Origin: Chloroflexota bacterium
GTDB taxonomy: Bacteria; Chloroflexota; Dehalococcoidia; Lucifugimonadales; Lucifugimonadaceae
Assembly (NCBI GenBank): GCA_027624075.1
Contig: JAQBUH010000008.1
Location: 1 to 64,000, forward strand
Direction: 5' to 3'
DNA length: 64,000 nt
Shown here: positions 21,062 through 31,057 of the stretch, in pieces
Position numbering within the stretch: the stretch's first letter is position 1
How the letters are laid out: every line of letters begins with the position of its first letter
The notes under the pieces: generated by a model
Databases searched by the model: none
What the model saw: only the letters and a program-made list of their open reading frames with translations
What the model was told of the DNA's origin: nothing
Position numbers and translations under genes: made by a program

Positions 21062-22411
21062 TTAGGCCGTCCCTGTCCCGGTGGCGATCTGCTCTACGAT
21101 GGGCGGCTTGCGGCGCACCCGGATCGAAACGATGCGGTTTTCTTGCATTTCAGACACCTGCAAGCGAAGCGGGCCGAAGCGAATCCGGCTGCCCGTCACA
21201 GGGATGCTCTGCAGTTGCGCCAGGAAGAACCCGGCAACTGTCTCGTAGTCACCCTCGGGAATGCCGAGGTTAAGCTCGGTGTTCGCGTCTTCGATTGTCA
21301 TGCCGCCGTCTACCACGAACGTGTTCTCGCTGACCTCGATGAACCGGCGCTGCGGCCGGAGTCCCTCCTCACCTGTGCTGCCGACGATCTGCTCAACAAC
21401 CTTTATCAGCGTTACCAGGCCCGATATGCTGCCGAACTCGTCAACCGCCAGCGCAATCTTGTCTCCAGACTCCTGCATCCACTCGAACAGGTCGTCGAGC
21501 CGCTTCGTCTCCGGCACGAACATGACCGGACGCATGAGCTCTGTCACCGGCTGCGCCGGGTCAAACCGGTGTTTTGACTGGGAGACCATCACGTCCTTGA
21601 CAGAGAGAATTCCAACAACATCGTCATGCTCGTGGTCGTAGACCGGGAAGCGTGTGTGCGGGCGGTCCTGGTATGTCTCGAAGAACTCACCGAACGTTGT
21701 TCCGGCGTTGATCCAGACGATCTCCGGCCGCGGCGTCATGACGTCTCGCACCTCAAGCTCGTCGAACTTGAAGACGTTGTCCAGCATCGTGCCCTGGCTG
21801 GCATCAACCGTGCCCGCCGCCTCACCCTGGTCGATGAGTAGCCGAAGCTCACCCGCAGAGACCGCCGGGGCCCGCAGCGCCTCTCGTCCGCCAGCCAGCT
21901 TGACTATCCCGCGCGGAGGAAGCGTGAAGGCCCAGACTAGTGGGCTTGTCGCGCGCATCAGGAACAGGATCAGGCGCGCCGTGCTGAGCGCCCAGCGTTC
22001 AGCTATGAGCGTGGCGACCGACTTCGGTGTAAGTTCGCCGACAATTACGATGAGGATGGTGGCGGCGACGGTTGCGACGATGGTGGAGGCTGCGCTGGGC
22101 TCGCCTCCTCCGACGATTGTGATGGCGAGGCTTGCGCCGACCGTTGCGACAATGATGTTGAATATGTTGCCGAGGAGGAGGACGGTGCCGAAGAACCTCT
22201 CGTTATCTCCGAGAACCTTGAGGACCGCTTCGGCACGCTTGTCGCCCTCTTCCGCGAGATGGCTGATGCGGAAATGGCGCGACCCCAGGAGGGCCACCTC
22301 GGTCGCGCTGATGAACGCGCTTCCGATGAGGCCGATGACGATGATGGTGATTGAGACAAGCATTGCGACTGACGGTATCCGGATCGGTATGGAGCCGGAG
22401 CCGTTAATCAC
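21062..22411 (-). CDS. hemolysin family protein (CNNM transmembrane plus CBS pair plus CorC/HlyC domain)
   Basis: 'GSAFISATEVALLGSRHFRISHLAEEGDKRAEAVLKVL', 'VRDVMTPRPEIVWI', 'LALAVDEFGSISGLVTL', 'ETVAGFFLAQLQSIPVTGSRIRF'. Confidence 0.92.
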   Translation of the reverse strand: MINGSGSIPIRIPSVAMLVSITIIVIGLIGSAFISATEVALLGSRHFRISHLAEEGDKRAEAVLKVLGDNERFFGTVLLLGNIFNIIVATVGASLAITIVGGGEPSAASTIVATVAATILIVIVGELTPKSVATLIAERWALSTARLILFLMRATSPLVWAFTLPPRGIVKLAGGREALRAPAVSAGELRLLIDQGEAAGTVDASQGTMLDNVFKFDELEVRDVMTPRPEIVWINAGTTFGEFFETYQDRPHTRFPVYDHEHDDVVGILSVKDVMVSQSKHRFDPAQPVTELMRPVMFVPETKRLDDLFEWMQESGDKIALAVDEFGSISGLVTLIKVVEQIVGSTGEEGLRPQRRFIEVSENTFVVDGGMTIEDANTELNLGIPEGDYETVAGFFLAQLQSIPVTGSRIRFGPLRLQVSEMQENRIVSIRVRRKPPIVEQIATGTGTA

Positions 22412-22650
22412 ATTCTAGCGTGCCGTAGGACGGGAGAATGCACGCGGCGGCGCCACAATGCCGTGAGGGAGCAGGATATGCCGCGGCTCAGGTCGGCAGA
22501 CTGCCTGCGTGAACAGGACGGCGGGCCGCTGGCACAACCGGTCAGTAATGACCGGCTCAAGCGGAACAAGCGCAAGACTCAGACGCTATTCCGGCGCGCC
22601 GCTTAGCCCCGGGTGGCACTGGAGGTGGCAGTGGCTAACCCGCCCGATCA

Positions 22651-22697
22651 AACGCCACTCAAGGCCGTTCAAGGCCTCCTCAACGCCACTCAAGGCC
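22651..22697. repeat. short direct repeat (aacgccactcaaggcc, two copies) just downstream of recA
   Basis: Identical 16-mers at 22651-22666 and 22682-22697, with a partial 'ttcaaggcc' between them. Confidence 0.6.
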
Positions 22698-22705
22698 AAG
22701 AGACC

Positions 22706-23791
22706 CTAGTCGTCTTCGGCGTCCTCCGCGACGGAGACCTCTTGCAGGGCCGTCGCCGGTATCTGCCCGTCCGACCCGCGGATCTCCTGCTCGAGCCTGT
22801 CCCGGAAATCGTGGTTCTCTTTAAGAAACACCCTCGCCGACTCACGCCCCTGGCCAAGACGAGTCTCGCCATACGAGAAGAACGACCCGCTCTTCTTCAC
22901 GATGCCCATCTCGACGCCGAGGTCAATCAGCCCGCCCTCTTTGCTGATCCCCTCCTTGAAAAGGATGTCAAACTCCGTCTTGCGGAATGGCGGAGCAACC
23001 TTGTTCTTGACAACGCGGGCGCGGATACGGTTGCCGATGATGTCCTGGCCGACCTTGATCGACTCGGCCCTGCGCAGGTCTACCCGCACAGAGCTGTAGA
23101 ACTTCAACGCGCGGCCGCCGGGCGTCACCTCAGGGCTGCCGAAGATCACGCCGACCTTCTCACGGAGCTGGTTGATGAACAACGCAACCGTCTGCGTCTT
23201 GTGGATCGTCCCCGTCAGCTTGCGCAGCGCCTGTGACATTAGCCTCGCCTGCAGGCCAATGTGCGTGTCGCCCATCTCACCTTCAAGCTCAGACAGCGGG
23301 ACAAGCGCGGCAACACTGTCCAGCACAACAATATCCAGCGCTCCGCTGCGGACCAGGTAGTCGGTAATCTCAAGCGCCTGCTCGGCAGAGTCCGGCTGTG
23401 AGATCAACAGCTTCTCAACATCAACGCCTATCACCCGCGCATACGTCGGATCCATCGCGTGCTCAACATCGATGTACGCGGCACTCCCGCCAAGGCGCTG
23501 CGCCTCGGCGATTACCGAAAGAGCAAGCGTCGACTTTCCGGCCGACTCTGCGCCGAAGATCTCCACGATGCGGCCTCTCGGCAGCCCGCCGATCCCAAGC
23601 GCCATATCAAGCGAGATCGAACCGGTCGGTATTGCGCCGATGTTCCTGTCGATCGTGCTCTCGCTCATCCGCATGATGGCGCCGCGACCGAACGCCTTCT
23701 CTATCTGCGCCAGCGCGAGCTCAAGCGATTTATCCTTTTCGCTGGCCGCGCCGTTCGCCTTAACTGCGACAGATCCGTTTCGAGATGCCAA
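22706..23791 (-). CDS. recA: recombinase RecA
   Basis: '[25 protein letters not shown]' Walker A, '[37 protein letters not shown]', '[32 protein letters not shown]'. Confidence 0.98.
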   Translation of the reverse strand: MASRNGSVAVKANGAASEKDKSLELALAQIEKAFGRGAIMRMSESTIDRNIGAIPTGSISLDMALGIGGLPRGRIVEIFGAESAGKSTLALSVIAEAQRLGGSAAYIDVEHAMDPTYARVIGVDVEKLLISQPDSAEQALEITDYLVRSGALDIVVLDSVAALVPLSELEGEMGDTHIGLQARLMSQALRKLTGTIHKTQTVALFINQLREKVGVIFGSPEVTPGGRALKFYSSVRVDLRRAESIKVGQDIIGNRIRARVVKNKVAPPFRKTEFDILFKEGISKEGGLIDLGVEMGIVKKSGSFFSYGETRLGQGRESARVFLKENHDFRDRLEQEIRGSDGQIPATALQEVSVAEDAEDD

Positions 23792-23971
23792 GACCGCTAC
23801 TCTCCAGTCTGGTCTTTCGCCCGTGAGTGGGCAGCCGGGAATATGAGCCGCCAGCGACAGAGCGCCGGACGGGCAAAGATTAGCACAGACGTTCTAATAT
23901 CACAACAGCCCTGTCACAGTGGGAAACTTGCCTGACTCAGTCAACGAATCTATCCCGTTCCCGAGCGCGTG

Positions 23972-24898
23972 TCACTGTTTCTGGCCATGGCCAGTGCCCC
24001 TCGCAGACCGCCGCTCGACGAACTCGATAAACGCCCGAGCACTCGCCGGCATCCGCCTGTTTGCGTCGTACACCATGAAAAGGTCTCGCACAACAGGAGC
24101 GCCCGCGATCCGCACCGCTATCACCCGCGATGGCGCGTGCTGTTCAATAGCCCGCGTCGTAACGAACCCGATGCCAAGTCCGGCGTCAACGGCAGACACC
24201 ACAGCCTGCGTGCTGCCGAGAGTCAGCTCAGACCGCTCCCGCGGCAGCGACTGCCCGTGCCGCGCCAGCACCTCTGCAACGACTTCGTACGTGCCCGATC
24301 CGCGTTCTCTCCGCAGCATCCGCTCGCCCTCCAGCTCCGATGAGACGATCTCGCCCATCTTTGCGAACCGGTGCGACACAGGCACGGCAAGCACGATCTC
24401 GTCGCGCGCCACCGGAACGTAGATAAGGCCTTTGACGGCTGCGTTGGCGCCGGTGAAGCCTGCGTGGCACTCACCCGAAAGGACGTGCCCCGCGACCGCC
24501 GCAGAATCGGTGATCAGCGACTCGACGGAGACAGCGGGATGGACCTTCCTGAACTCGCTGGCAATCTCCGGCAGCAGATACTCGCCGGGCGTTGTGCTCG
24601 CCACAATCCTCAGAGTCTCCGCCATGCCGCCTGCGCCAGACTCCCCGCCGATGGCAGCCCGCAGAGCGTCGTACGCAGTCAGCGTGTCGAGCGCGTAGTC
24701 CAGCGCCAGGCGGCCCTCCGCAGTTGGCTCTGCGCCGGAGCGTCCCCGCACAAACAGGGTCGCGCCGAGTTCCTCCTCTACCCGCTCAACCAGCCTGCTC
24801 AACCCGGGCTGGCTCATACCGAGCCGCCTGGCAGCGGCCGTTATCGACCCTGTTTCGGCAACCGCACGAATTGCCCGCAACTGTGACACATCTACCAT
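23972..24898 (-). CDS. LysR family transcriptional regulator
   Basis: 'LRAIRAVAETGSITAAARRLGMSQPGLSRLVERVEEELGATLFVR' wHTH. Confidence 0.93.
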   Translation of the reverse strand: MVDVSQLRAIRAVAETGSITAAARRLGMSQPGLSRLVERVEEELGATLFVRGRSGAEPTAEGRLALDYALDTLTAYDALRAAIGGESGAGGMAETLRIVASTTPGEYLLPEIASEFRKVHPAVSVESLITDSAAVAGHVLSGECHAGFTGANAAVKGLIYVPVARDEIVLAVPVSHRFAKMGEIVSSELEGERMLRRERGSGTYEVVAEVLARHGQSLPRERSELTLGSTQAVVSAVDAGLGIGFVTTRAIEQHAPSRVIAVRIAGAPVVRDLFMVYDANRRMPASARAFIEFVERRSARGTGHGQKQ

Positions 24899-24997
24899 AA
24901 CTACCCCGCATCAATAACCGTTTCCGCAAGACCTGCGTAAGCTCAGGCCGCTGCATATAGTTGCGATCTCATACTGTGCCGTAGAGATACATAACTA

Positions 24998-25909
24998 ATG
25001 CGCATATTACTGGTCGCCGCCGCCCTGCTTCTGTCCGTCATCATCGCATGCTCGAACTCAGACGCCACCGGGTCCGGGGATGCTGGCGCAACTCGCCGCC
25101 CTGCCAACGTTCCGGCCCTGGTGATCGGTGGAATACCCGATCAGGATATATCGTTGCTCGAAGAGCGGTTTGGCGGAGTGGCACGATACCTGGAGGAGAA
25201 TACCGGCATCGAAGTAGAATACTGGCCTGCCATTTCGTACCCTGCGCTGGTCACCGCGTTCGAAAACGGTGATGTGCAGTTTAGCTGGTTCGGCGGCCTC
25301 ACAGGCGTCCAGGCACGCCGCGCTACACCCGGGGCGGTTGCCCTGCTGCAGCGCCCGCGTGACACCGAGTTCCACTCCGTCTTCATCGTGCGCTCAGGCC
25401 TCGAAGTCTCCTCCCTGGCCGGTCTTGCCGGACGCTCATTCACATTCGGGTCGGAGAGTTCGACATCCGGCCACCTGATGCCGCGCTTCTACCTGGCACA
25501 GGCAGGCATCGACCCTGAGTCCGACTTCCTCGGCAATCCGTCTTACTCAGGGTCCCATGACACGACATGGAAGCTGGTCGAGGCCGGGAGTTTCGACGCG
25601 GGCGCGCTCAACGCGGCGGTGTGGGAGAGGGCGGTTGCGGAGGGGCAGGTGGATATGTCGAAGGTGCGCGTGCTGGAGAATGTGGGCCCGTACTTCGACT
25701 ATCACTGGGTTGCCCACCCGGATATCGACGCGACTTACGGCGAGGGCACCGTTGAGCGGATCCGCACGGCGCTGCTGGAGCTCGACCCTTCGGTCCCGGA
25801 TGAGAAGCGGCTGCTGGACCTGTTCGAGTCTGACCGTTTCATAGACACCGGGAACGGTAACTACCTGGCTATCGAGGAGACTGCGAGGACGCTGGGGCTG
25901 ATCCGGTGA
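24998..25909 (+). CDS. PhnD-like phosphate/phosphite/phosphonate-type ABC transporter substrate-binding lipoprotein
   Basis: Lipobox 'SVIIACSNS'; 'VEYWPAISYPALVTAFENGDVQFSWFGGLTGVQAR', 'FTFGSESSTSGHLMPRFYL', 'DAGALNAAVWERAV'. Divergent from the LysR gene. Substrate not assignable. Confidence 0.8.
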   Translation: MRILLVAAALLLSVIIACSNSDATGSGDAGATRRPANVPALVIGGIPDQDISLLEERFGGVARYLEENTGIEVEYWPAISYPALVTAFENGDVQFSWFGGLTGVQARRATPGAVALLQRPRDTEFHSVFIVRSGLEVSSLAGLAGRSFTFGSESSTSGHLMPRFYLAQAGIDPESDFLGNPSYSGSHDTTWKLVEAGSFDAGALNAAVWERAVAEGQVDMSKVRVLENVGPYFDYHWVAHPDIDATYGEGTVERIRTALLELDPSVPDEKRLLDLFESDRFIDTGNGNYLAIEETARTLGLIR

Positions 25910-25910
25910 G

Positions 25911-25929
25911 CCCGCGTGCGGGGGTTTTC
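25911..25929 (+). terminator. possible weak rho-independent terminator after the PhnD-like gene
   Basis: 'cccgcgtgcgggggttttc': short GC stem followed by a T run. Confidence 0.4.
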
Positions 25930-25947
25930 TTATCGCCGATCAGCCGC

Positions 25948-26913
25948 CTACTCCAGCACGCGCCTGACCGCTTCCTTGATCTTCTCCGGGTTCGGGTACA
26001 CCAGCGACTCAAGCGCCGGGCTGAACGGGATGTGCACCTGCTCGGACGCCACCTTCTGAATTGGCGCCTGCAGCGACCAGAAGCCCTCCTGCGCAACGAT
26101 CGAGGCGATCTCGCTTGCCGCGCTGCAGACCTTGTGCGCGGGGTCGACGATCACGAGCCTGCCCGTCTTCTCAACCGAGGTGAGGATCGCCTGCTTGTCG
26201 AGCGGGACCAGGGTCCGCGGGTCGATTATCTCCGCTGAGACGCCTTCGTTCGCAAGGTCGTCCGCCGCTCGTTCGGCCATTCCGACGGCGCCTGCGATGG
26301 CGACAATCGTCACGTCAGTGCCTTCGCGAGCGATCCTCGCCTTGCCGAACGGGATGGCGTCCTGCCCTTCCGGCACCTCTCCGCGAGAGCCGAACAGCGT
26401 CCCGTCTTCAAAGACGATGCACGGGTCGTTGTCCCTGATCGCCTGCTTGAGCAGACCCTTCATGTCGGCGGGGTTCGACGGAACGATGATCTTAAGGCCG
26501 GGCATGTTCATGAACATCGGGTAGCTGCGGTCCGAGTGGTGCGCCGCTGAGCCTCCGCCGTAGAACATGGTGGCGCGGAAGACGACCGGGAGCGTTGCCT
26601 GGCCGCCGAACATGTAGCGCATCTTGGCGGCCTGGCTGATGAGCTGGTCCATTGCAACCCACATGAAGCTTGTCAGCGTTTCGACGACCGGCCGCATGCC
26701 GACCAGCGACGAGCCGATCGCGGCGCCAAAGAAGCCGTTCTCAGACAGTGGCGTGTCCAGCACCCGCTTCGCGCCGAACTTCGTGTACAGGTTCGCCGTT
26801 GCGCCGTACACCGCACGCCGGATGTCCTCGCCCAGGATATAGACGGTCTCGTCCCGCTCCATCTCTTCCATGAGCGCCTGGTTGATCGCCTCCACAAATA
26901 CCGTCTGTGCCAT
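25948..26913 (-). CDS. alpha-ketoacid (pyruvate) dehydrogenase E1 component, beta subunit
   Basis: 'FVEAINQALMEEMERDETVYILGEDI', 'PLSENGFFGAAIGSSLVGMRPVVE', 'EIIDPRTLVPLD'. Confidence 0.93.
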   Translation of the reverse strand: MAQTVFVEAINQALMEEMERDETVYILGEDIRRAVYGATANLYTKFGAKRVLDTPLSENGFFGAAIGSSLVGMRPVVETLTSFMWVAMDQLISQAAKMRYMFGGQATLPVVFRATMFYGGGSAAHHSDRSYPMFMNMPGLKIIVPSNPADMKGLLKQAIRDNDPCIVFEDGTLFGSRGEVPEGQDAIPFGKARIAREGTDVTIVAIAGAVGMAERAADDLANEGVSAEIIDPRTLVPLDKQAILTSVEKTGRLVIVDPAHKVCSAASEIASIVAQEGFWSLQAPIQKVASEQVHIPFSPALESLVYPNPEKIKEAVRRVLE

Positions 26914-27018
26914 TGTCTTGTCTCGTTTTCTTCTCGGGTTATTGCTGGTCGGTGACGCCCGGGGCCGTCATTGCCCGGTTGCCTCGCCGCACTGAAAATC
27001 CGGCACGCCGGCGGCCGC

Positions 27019-28131
27019 CTAGGGTTGCGGTATCGGGTCGGCCCACATGTCCTCGAACAGCGCCTCGGGGCCGGGGAACGGACTGTTGCGTGCGAACTCC
27101 GTCGCCTCCTCGACCTCTTGCTTGATCTGTGCGCTGATCGCCTCGCACTCATCCGCAGACGCAATGCCCTGGGCAACCAGCCGGTCCGTGTGGATCACGA
27201 GCGGGTCACGCTTTCGCCATTCGTTTATCGCCTTCTCGGTCCGGTACTCGCCCCTGCGGACGCGGCCGAGCCCGAGTGAGTGCTCCTCGTAGCGGTACGT
27301 GAGCCCCTCGATCAGCGTCGGGCCCTCTCCCGCCCTTGCCCTGCGCACCGCCTCGGTCGTCGCCTCGTACATGGCGATCACGTCCTGGCCGTCCACGAGA
27401 ACTCCCGGCATGTTGTAAGCCGAGGCGCGGTCGGAGATGTGCTCGACCGAGACGGAGTCGTGGTATGAAGTTGTGACTGCGAACTGGTTGTTCTCGCAGA
27501 CGAAGATGACGGGCAGGGACCAGAGTGACGCCAGGTTCATCGACTCATGGCATGCGCCCTGGTTTGAGGCGCCGTCTCCGAAGAAGACCATCGAGACGAA
27601 GTCGTCGCCCCTGAGGTGGGCGGCGAGCGCCGCGCCGGTTGCGACTGGGACCGATGACGCGACGATGCCGGACTCGCCGAGGATTCCGATGGAGAAGTCT
27701 GCAAGGTGCATTGAGCCGCCTTTGCCCTTGCAGTAGCCGTCGACCCTGCCGTACAGCTCGGCCATTGCGCCTTTGACGCTGCCGCCCTTGGCGAGCGGGT
27801 GGCCGTGTGACCTGTGGTTCCCGGCGATGTAGTCGGTGGGTTTGAGCGCCGCACAGGCGCCGACTGCGACGGCCTCTTCACCGATGTACGGGTGTGCCGC
27901 GCCCGTGAATTCGCCGGCGCTGTGCACCTCAATCACCTTTTCTTCGAAGTGACGGATGGTCCACATGCGGCGGAGCATCAGCATCAGCGTTTCTTTTGAG
28001 ACATCCAAGCGTGTCGCTCCCTGTATCTTCTGGGCGTAGCCGTGCCAGCATATTCGAACTGGCGTCAGTTCGTCTGCCAGTTCGTCTGAGCGTGGCTTGA
28101 GGCCTCTCTTGATGCGTGAGGCGCCGGACAC
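27019..28131 (-). CDS. pyruvate dehydrogenase E1 component, alpha subunit (thiamine-dependent)
   Basis: 'GGSMHLADFSIGILGESGIVASSVPVATGAALAAHLRGDDFVSMVFFGDGASNQGACHESMNLASLW' TPP-binding motif; 'YRYEEHSLG'. The true start may be downstream (MLMLRRMWTIRHFEEK). Confidence 0.93.
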   Translation of the reverse strand: MSGASRIKRGLKPRSDELADELTPVRICWHGYAQKIQGATRLDVSKETLMLMLRRMWTIRHFEEKVIEVHSAGEFTGAAHPYIGEEAVAVGACAALKPTDYIAGNHRSHGHPLAKGGSVKGAMAELYGRVDGYCKGKGGSMHLADFSIGILGESGIVASSVPVATGAALAAHLRGDDFVSMVFFGDGASNQGACHESMNLASLWSLPVIFVCENNQFAVTTSYHDSVSVEHISDRASAYNMPGVLVDGQDVIAMYEATTEAVRRARAGEGPTLIEGLTYRYEEHSLGLGRVRRGEYRTEKAINEWRKRDPLVIHTDRLVAQGIASADECEAISAQIKQEVEEATEFARNSPFPGPEALFEDMWADPIPQP

Positions 28132-28362
28132 TGGCGCTGCGGATTATAGACCCGTGGGGACAGATTGCACGCGCCGGGGCTCAAGTGGCCTGCTTGCCGG
28201 ACCGAAGGCAGGCGCCGGGCCGGCGCCGGGAAGGCGCCGGGAAGGCGCCGGATTCGCCGCGGTTACTTTTTAGCGGGCGGGCGTCAAAATACCCGCTCAC
28301 CACGCACCCTGCTTGCAGGTCAAGGGTGTCATCGCGGCCTTCCAGGAGCGGCCTTACCGCTA

Positions 28363-28760
28363 AATCACGGTTAGCCGGGAGATGCGGAGTCAAGTTGGCT
28401 CTGTTGACATCACCTCTCCCTGCCAGGAGATGGTGACGGAGGGCGGGCTGTTATTGTCATTCTGAGCTTGACTCAGAATCTCTCGGCTGACCGATTTCCT
28501 GAGAGATGCTGAATCGAGTTGGCTCTGCTGACATCATTCTTTCCTCATTCGAGGAACAGGGGCGAGGATTAGTGAGAGCAGCTTCCGGGATTTGTCATGC
28601 CGACCTCGAGGCGCCAGCTGCCGGGTCGAGGTATCTTGCCGCTCAATCACGGTTAGCCGAGAGATGCTGAATCGAGTTCAGAATGACAAAAACACCTTCC
28701 CCGTTAACTCCCTCTTTTCGCAGGTCGGGATGATGTCAACAGAGCCAATCAAGTTCAGGT
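28363..28760. repeat. cluster of related intergenic repeats with inverted arms (MITE/REP-like)
   Basis: 28454-28488 'ttgtcattctgagcttgactcagaatctctcggct' is complementary (31/35) to 28655-28689 'agccgagagatgctgaatcgagttcagaatgacaa'. Further copies of 'gagatgcNgaNtcNagttggctctgNtgacatca' at 28379-28412 and 28503-28536, and an inverted copy near 28732 ('gatgtcaacagagccaa'). Confidence 0.7.
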
Positions 28761-28824
28761 TGACAGAACTGCGGTCGGGATGACAGATCCCTGAAGCCCC
28801 TCTCACAATCCATCACCCCTCTTT

Positions 28825-28872
28825 CTCGAACGTGGGCTCGAACGTGGGCTCGAACGTGGGCTCGAACGTGGG
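28825..28872. repeat. perfect 12-bp tandem repeat x4 (ctcgaacgtggg)
   Basis: Four consecutive identical 12-mers read directly. Confidence 0.9.
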
Positions 28873-29076
28873 TAGGAGGATGTCATCAGAGCCATACAGA
28901 TTCGATGTGTACGGTCCTCCGGACATTCCAATTGGGCCGGAGAACGTCCCGCAGGGAACTTGCTCCACACGGTGACAAAGTGGTCGCCGGGTCCGGCACA
29001 GGCGTCGTTGCCGAAGTGCTGCGCGTATTGCGCGGAGCAAGCGTATGACTCACAGCCTGGCGCTGGTTTGGCCGGG

Positions 29077-30177
29077 CTAACTCCTGGTGACGGAGAGTTG
29101 CAGGGTCAGGCTGCCGCTCACGGCGTTTCCATCGTCTTCATATAGCGAAGATGTATAGACGCCGGGCTGTGACGCCAGCGTCCCGAGGTCAGCAACTATC
29201 TCGATATCCCCGCCCGACACAATCCATGTGCGGGCCACGATCACGTTGTCTGGCAGGTTCAGATAGCGGGTGCCTGGCTGCGGTGGCGGCACAATCCGTG
29301 CAATCGGAACACCACACTCTGCAGAGAAACCTCCGCCTACGCAGTAGGAGGTGAACTGTTCGATCTCCTCCGCTGTGCGAGCGACCGGCAATGGCTCATA
29401 GTGGACCTCAACGGTTGGGAACATTCGGAGACCGTCACGGTTGATGTCCGCCCGGATCCGCAATATCGTGCCATCGAACGTCGGCAGTACCGGAGCCGTC
29501 ACATCTCCGCCTTCGAAGTGTTGCACCAGTGCCAGGAAGCGGTCGCTGTATGCGATTCCGATGTTCACCTTGCGGTGAGCAGGGTCAAGGATGTTGTCCC
29601 TGTGGCCCCAGTCAGACCCGGCGTCTTCATAGACCATTGCGTACTGAAGGCGCTGAATGTCCTCGGAAGGGTCCACCTTCTCACAGGTGACATTGGACTG
29701 ACGGCATAGCTCGTTGAATTCCGCCTCGGAGAAACCTGTGCGGGCGGCGTTTTCGGAAATGTAGCTGGTGCCGCCGGTCTGGCTGTAGACCATGTAGGGC
29801 TTCCGTCCGTCCAGCCACCAGTGCCCCAGGTAACGGCTCTCGAGCATGTCATCCGCGTGCTGCTGCGCGGCAGGGTTGGTCCCCATCGAGACCGGAGGCA
29901 GGCCGTAAAGTTTGCGGTCCCCGTTGATGTATTCCAGGGCAAGCAGCTTGAGGTCTTCGACTGTCAGGTCTGACTTGGCGACCGACCGTGTCGGCGTCTC
30001 CTCCGGTTCACCCTGGGAAGATGCCGATGTGCCGGGCGCAGCTATAACCGGATTGGGCACTGCAACGGTCTTCTCGGTGGCAGACAGGTCCCTGGCGAAC
30101 TCCGCAACACGCGGATACTGGATCACGCTCACAAGGGCGAAGAATGACAGAACTGCTATTCCGGTTCTCCAGGACAT
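29077..30177 (-). CDS. secreted CAP (SCP/PR1-like) domain protein
   Basis: N-terminal signal/TM 'GIAVLSFFALVSVIQY'; 'YINGDRKLYGLPPVSMGTNPAAQQHADDM' and 'GHRDNILDPAHRKVNIGIAYSD' CAP motifs. Confidence 0.82.
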   Translation of the reverse strand: MSWRTGIAVLSFFALVSVIQYPRVAEFARDLSATEKTVAVPNPVIAAPGTSASSQGEPEETPTRSVAKSDLTVEDLKLLALEYINGDRKLYGLPPVSMGTNPAAQQHADDMLESRYLGHWWLDGRKPYMVYSQTGGTSYISENAARTGFSEAEFNELCRQSNVTCEKVDPSEDIQRLQYAMVYEDAGSDWGHRDNILDPAHRKVNIGIAYSDRFLALVQHFEGGDVTAPVLPTFDGTILRIRADINRDGLRMFPTVEVHYEPLPVARTAEEIEQFTSYCVGGGFSAECGVPIARIVPPPQPGTRYLNLPDNVIVARTWIVSGGDIEIVADLGTLASQPGVYTSSLYEDDGNAVSGSLTLQLSVTRS

Positions 30178-30749
30178 ATCAGTGGGCCTATCGACTGTGG
30201 ATGGAACCTGATCGGGGCTCAGGGGCTGGCGTGCCGGAAATTACGCGGACGCTTACGATTCAACCAGCCTCTAGCCTGTGTGGAAGTCTCGCGCTCGAAC
30301 CGGAATTTCCAGGGTTGTGAGGGAGTGGATTGAGATTGAGAATGGATACCGGTCACCTGCGGGAGGGGCGCGATGAGGCGGGTTCCGTCACCACCTTGTT
30401 GGCATCAGCAGTGAGATTTCGACAGGACGCGTTGCGTTTCGAGGTCCGCGTTGCGGTGGCGGACATCTGTCGAGAAGAGCTGGCCGTGTGTGAGGCGATC
30501 GGACACCTGCCGGTTGCGCCAGTTTCGGACACGATGCGCAGTGCCATGGCACGAACGCTTCGCCATGTCTGATGCCGGCGCGTGCACGCCACCCGCTTTC
30601 CCGGCTCATCCATCGAGCCAGTGGCGAGCTGGCATCAAGAGCGCGTGCGCATCAAACTCTGATCACACCCCTTTGCATCGGCGCTCCAATCTGCACTCCG
30701 CAGAATATGAAAACCCGCAAACCTTTCAGACGCTCCGGAGACACACCGA

Positions 30750-30976
30750 TGACCTTGCACAAGCCGCACAACCCGGTAAAACTTACCCCGTACGCGTCCT
30801 ACGATGAGCGAGGTATCGCTCTGGAACGCTGCCCAAATTGCCAGAATGAGAAGATCTCGAAGACGCCGCGCCGCAAAGGCGGTCCAACGATGTATCACTG
30901 CCGAAGGTGCGGCTACTTGACGAACATCGACCTGGTGTTCGACACGCACCGTCTTCTATGCCACCGTGCCGCCTGA
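30750..30976 (+). CDS. small zinc-ribbon-like protein
   Basis: Paired 'CPNC...CRRC' cysteines in MTLHKPHNPVKLTPYASYDERGIALERCPNCQNEKISKTPRRKGGPTMYHCRRCGYL. Could be spurious. Confidence 0.35.
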
Positions 30977-31057
30977 ACGTAAGGCAGCGGCCGGGCCAGT
31001 GATTGGACACTCACGAAAACATAGTTCAGCAAATGCGCTCGGAGATATGCAGCCGAG

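Noticed and set aside
20448-21577. 249-aa and other plus ORFs antisense to tilS and the CNNM/CBS gene
   Set aside because: Shadow ORFs; real motifs lie on the minus strand.
28140-28900. Considered as a CRISPR array because of repeated units
   Set aside because: Units are irregularly spaced, in both orientations, with no uniform spacers and no cas genes nearby.
28813-29040. 75-aa minus ORF ending in (PTFE)n
   Set aside because: Generated by the 12-bp tandem repeat; no RBS or family signal.
30330-30730. Multiple short overlapping ORFs between the CAP gene and the zinc-ribbon ORF
   Set aside because: Six-frame noise; no consistent coding signal.
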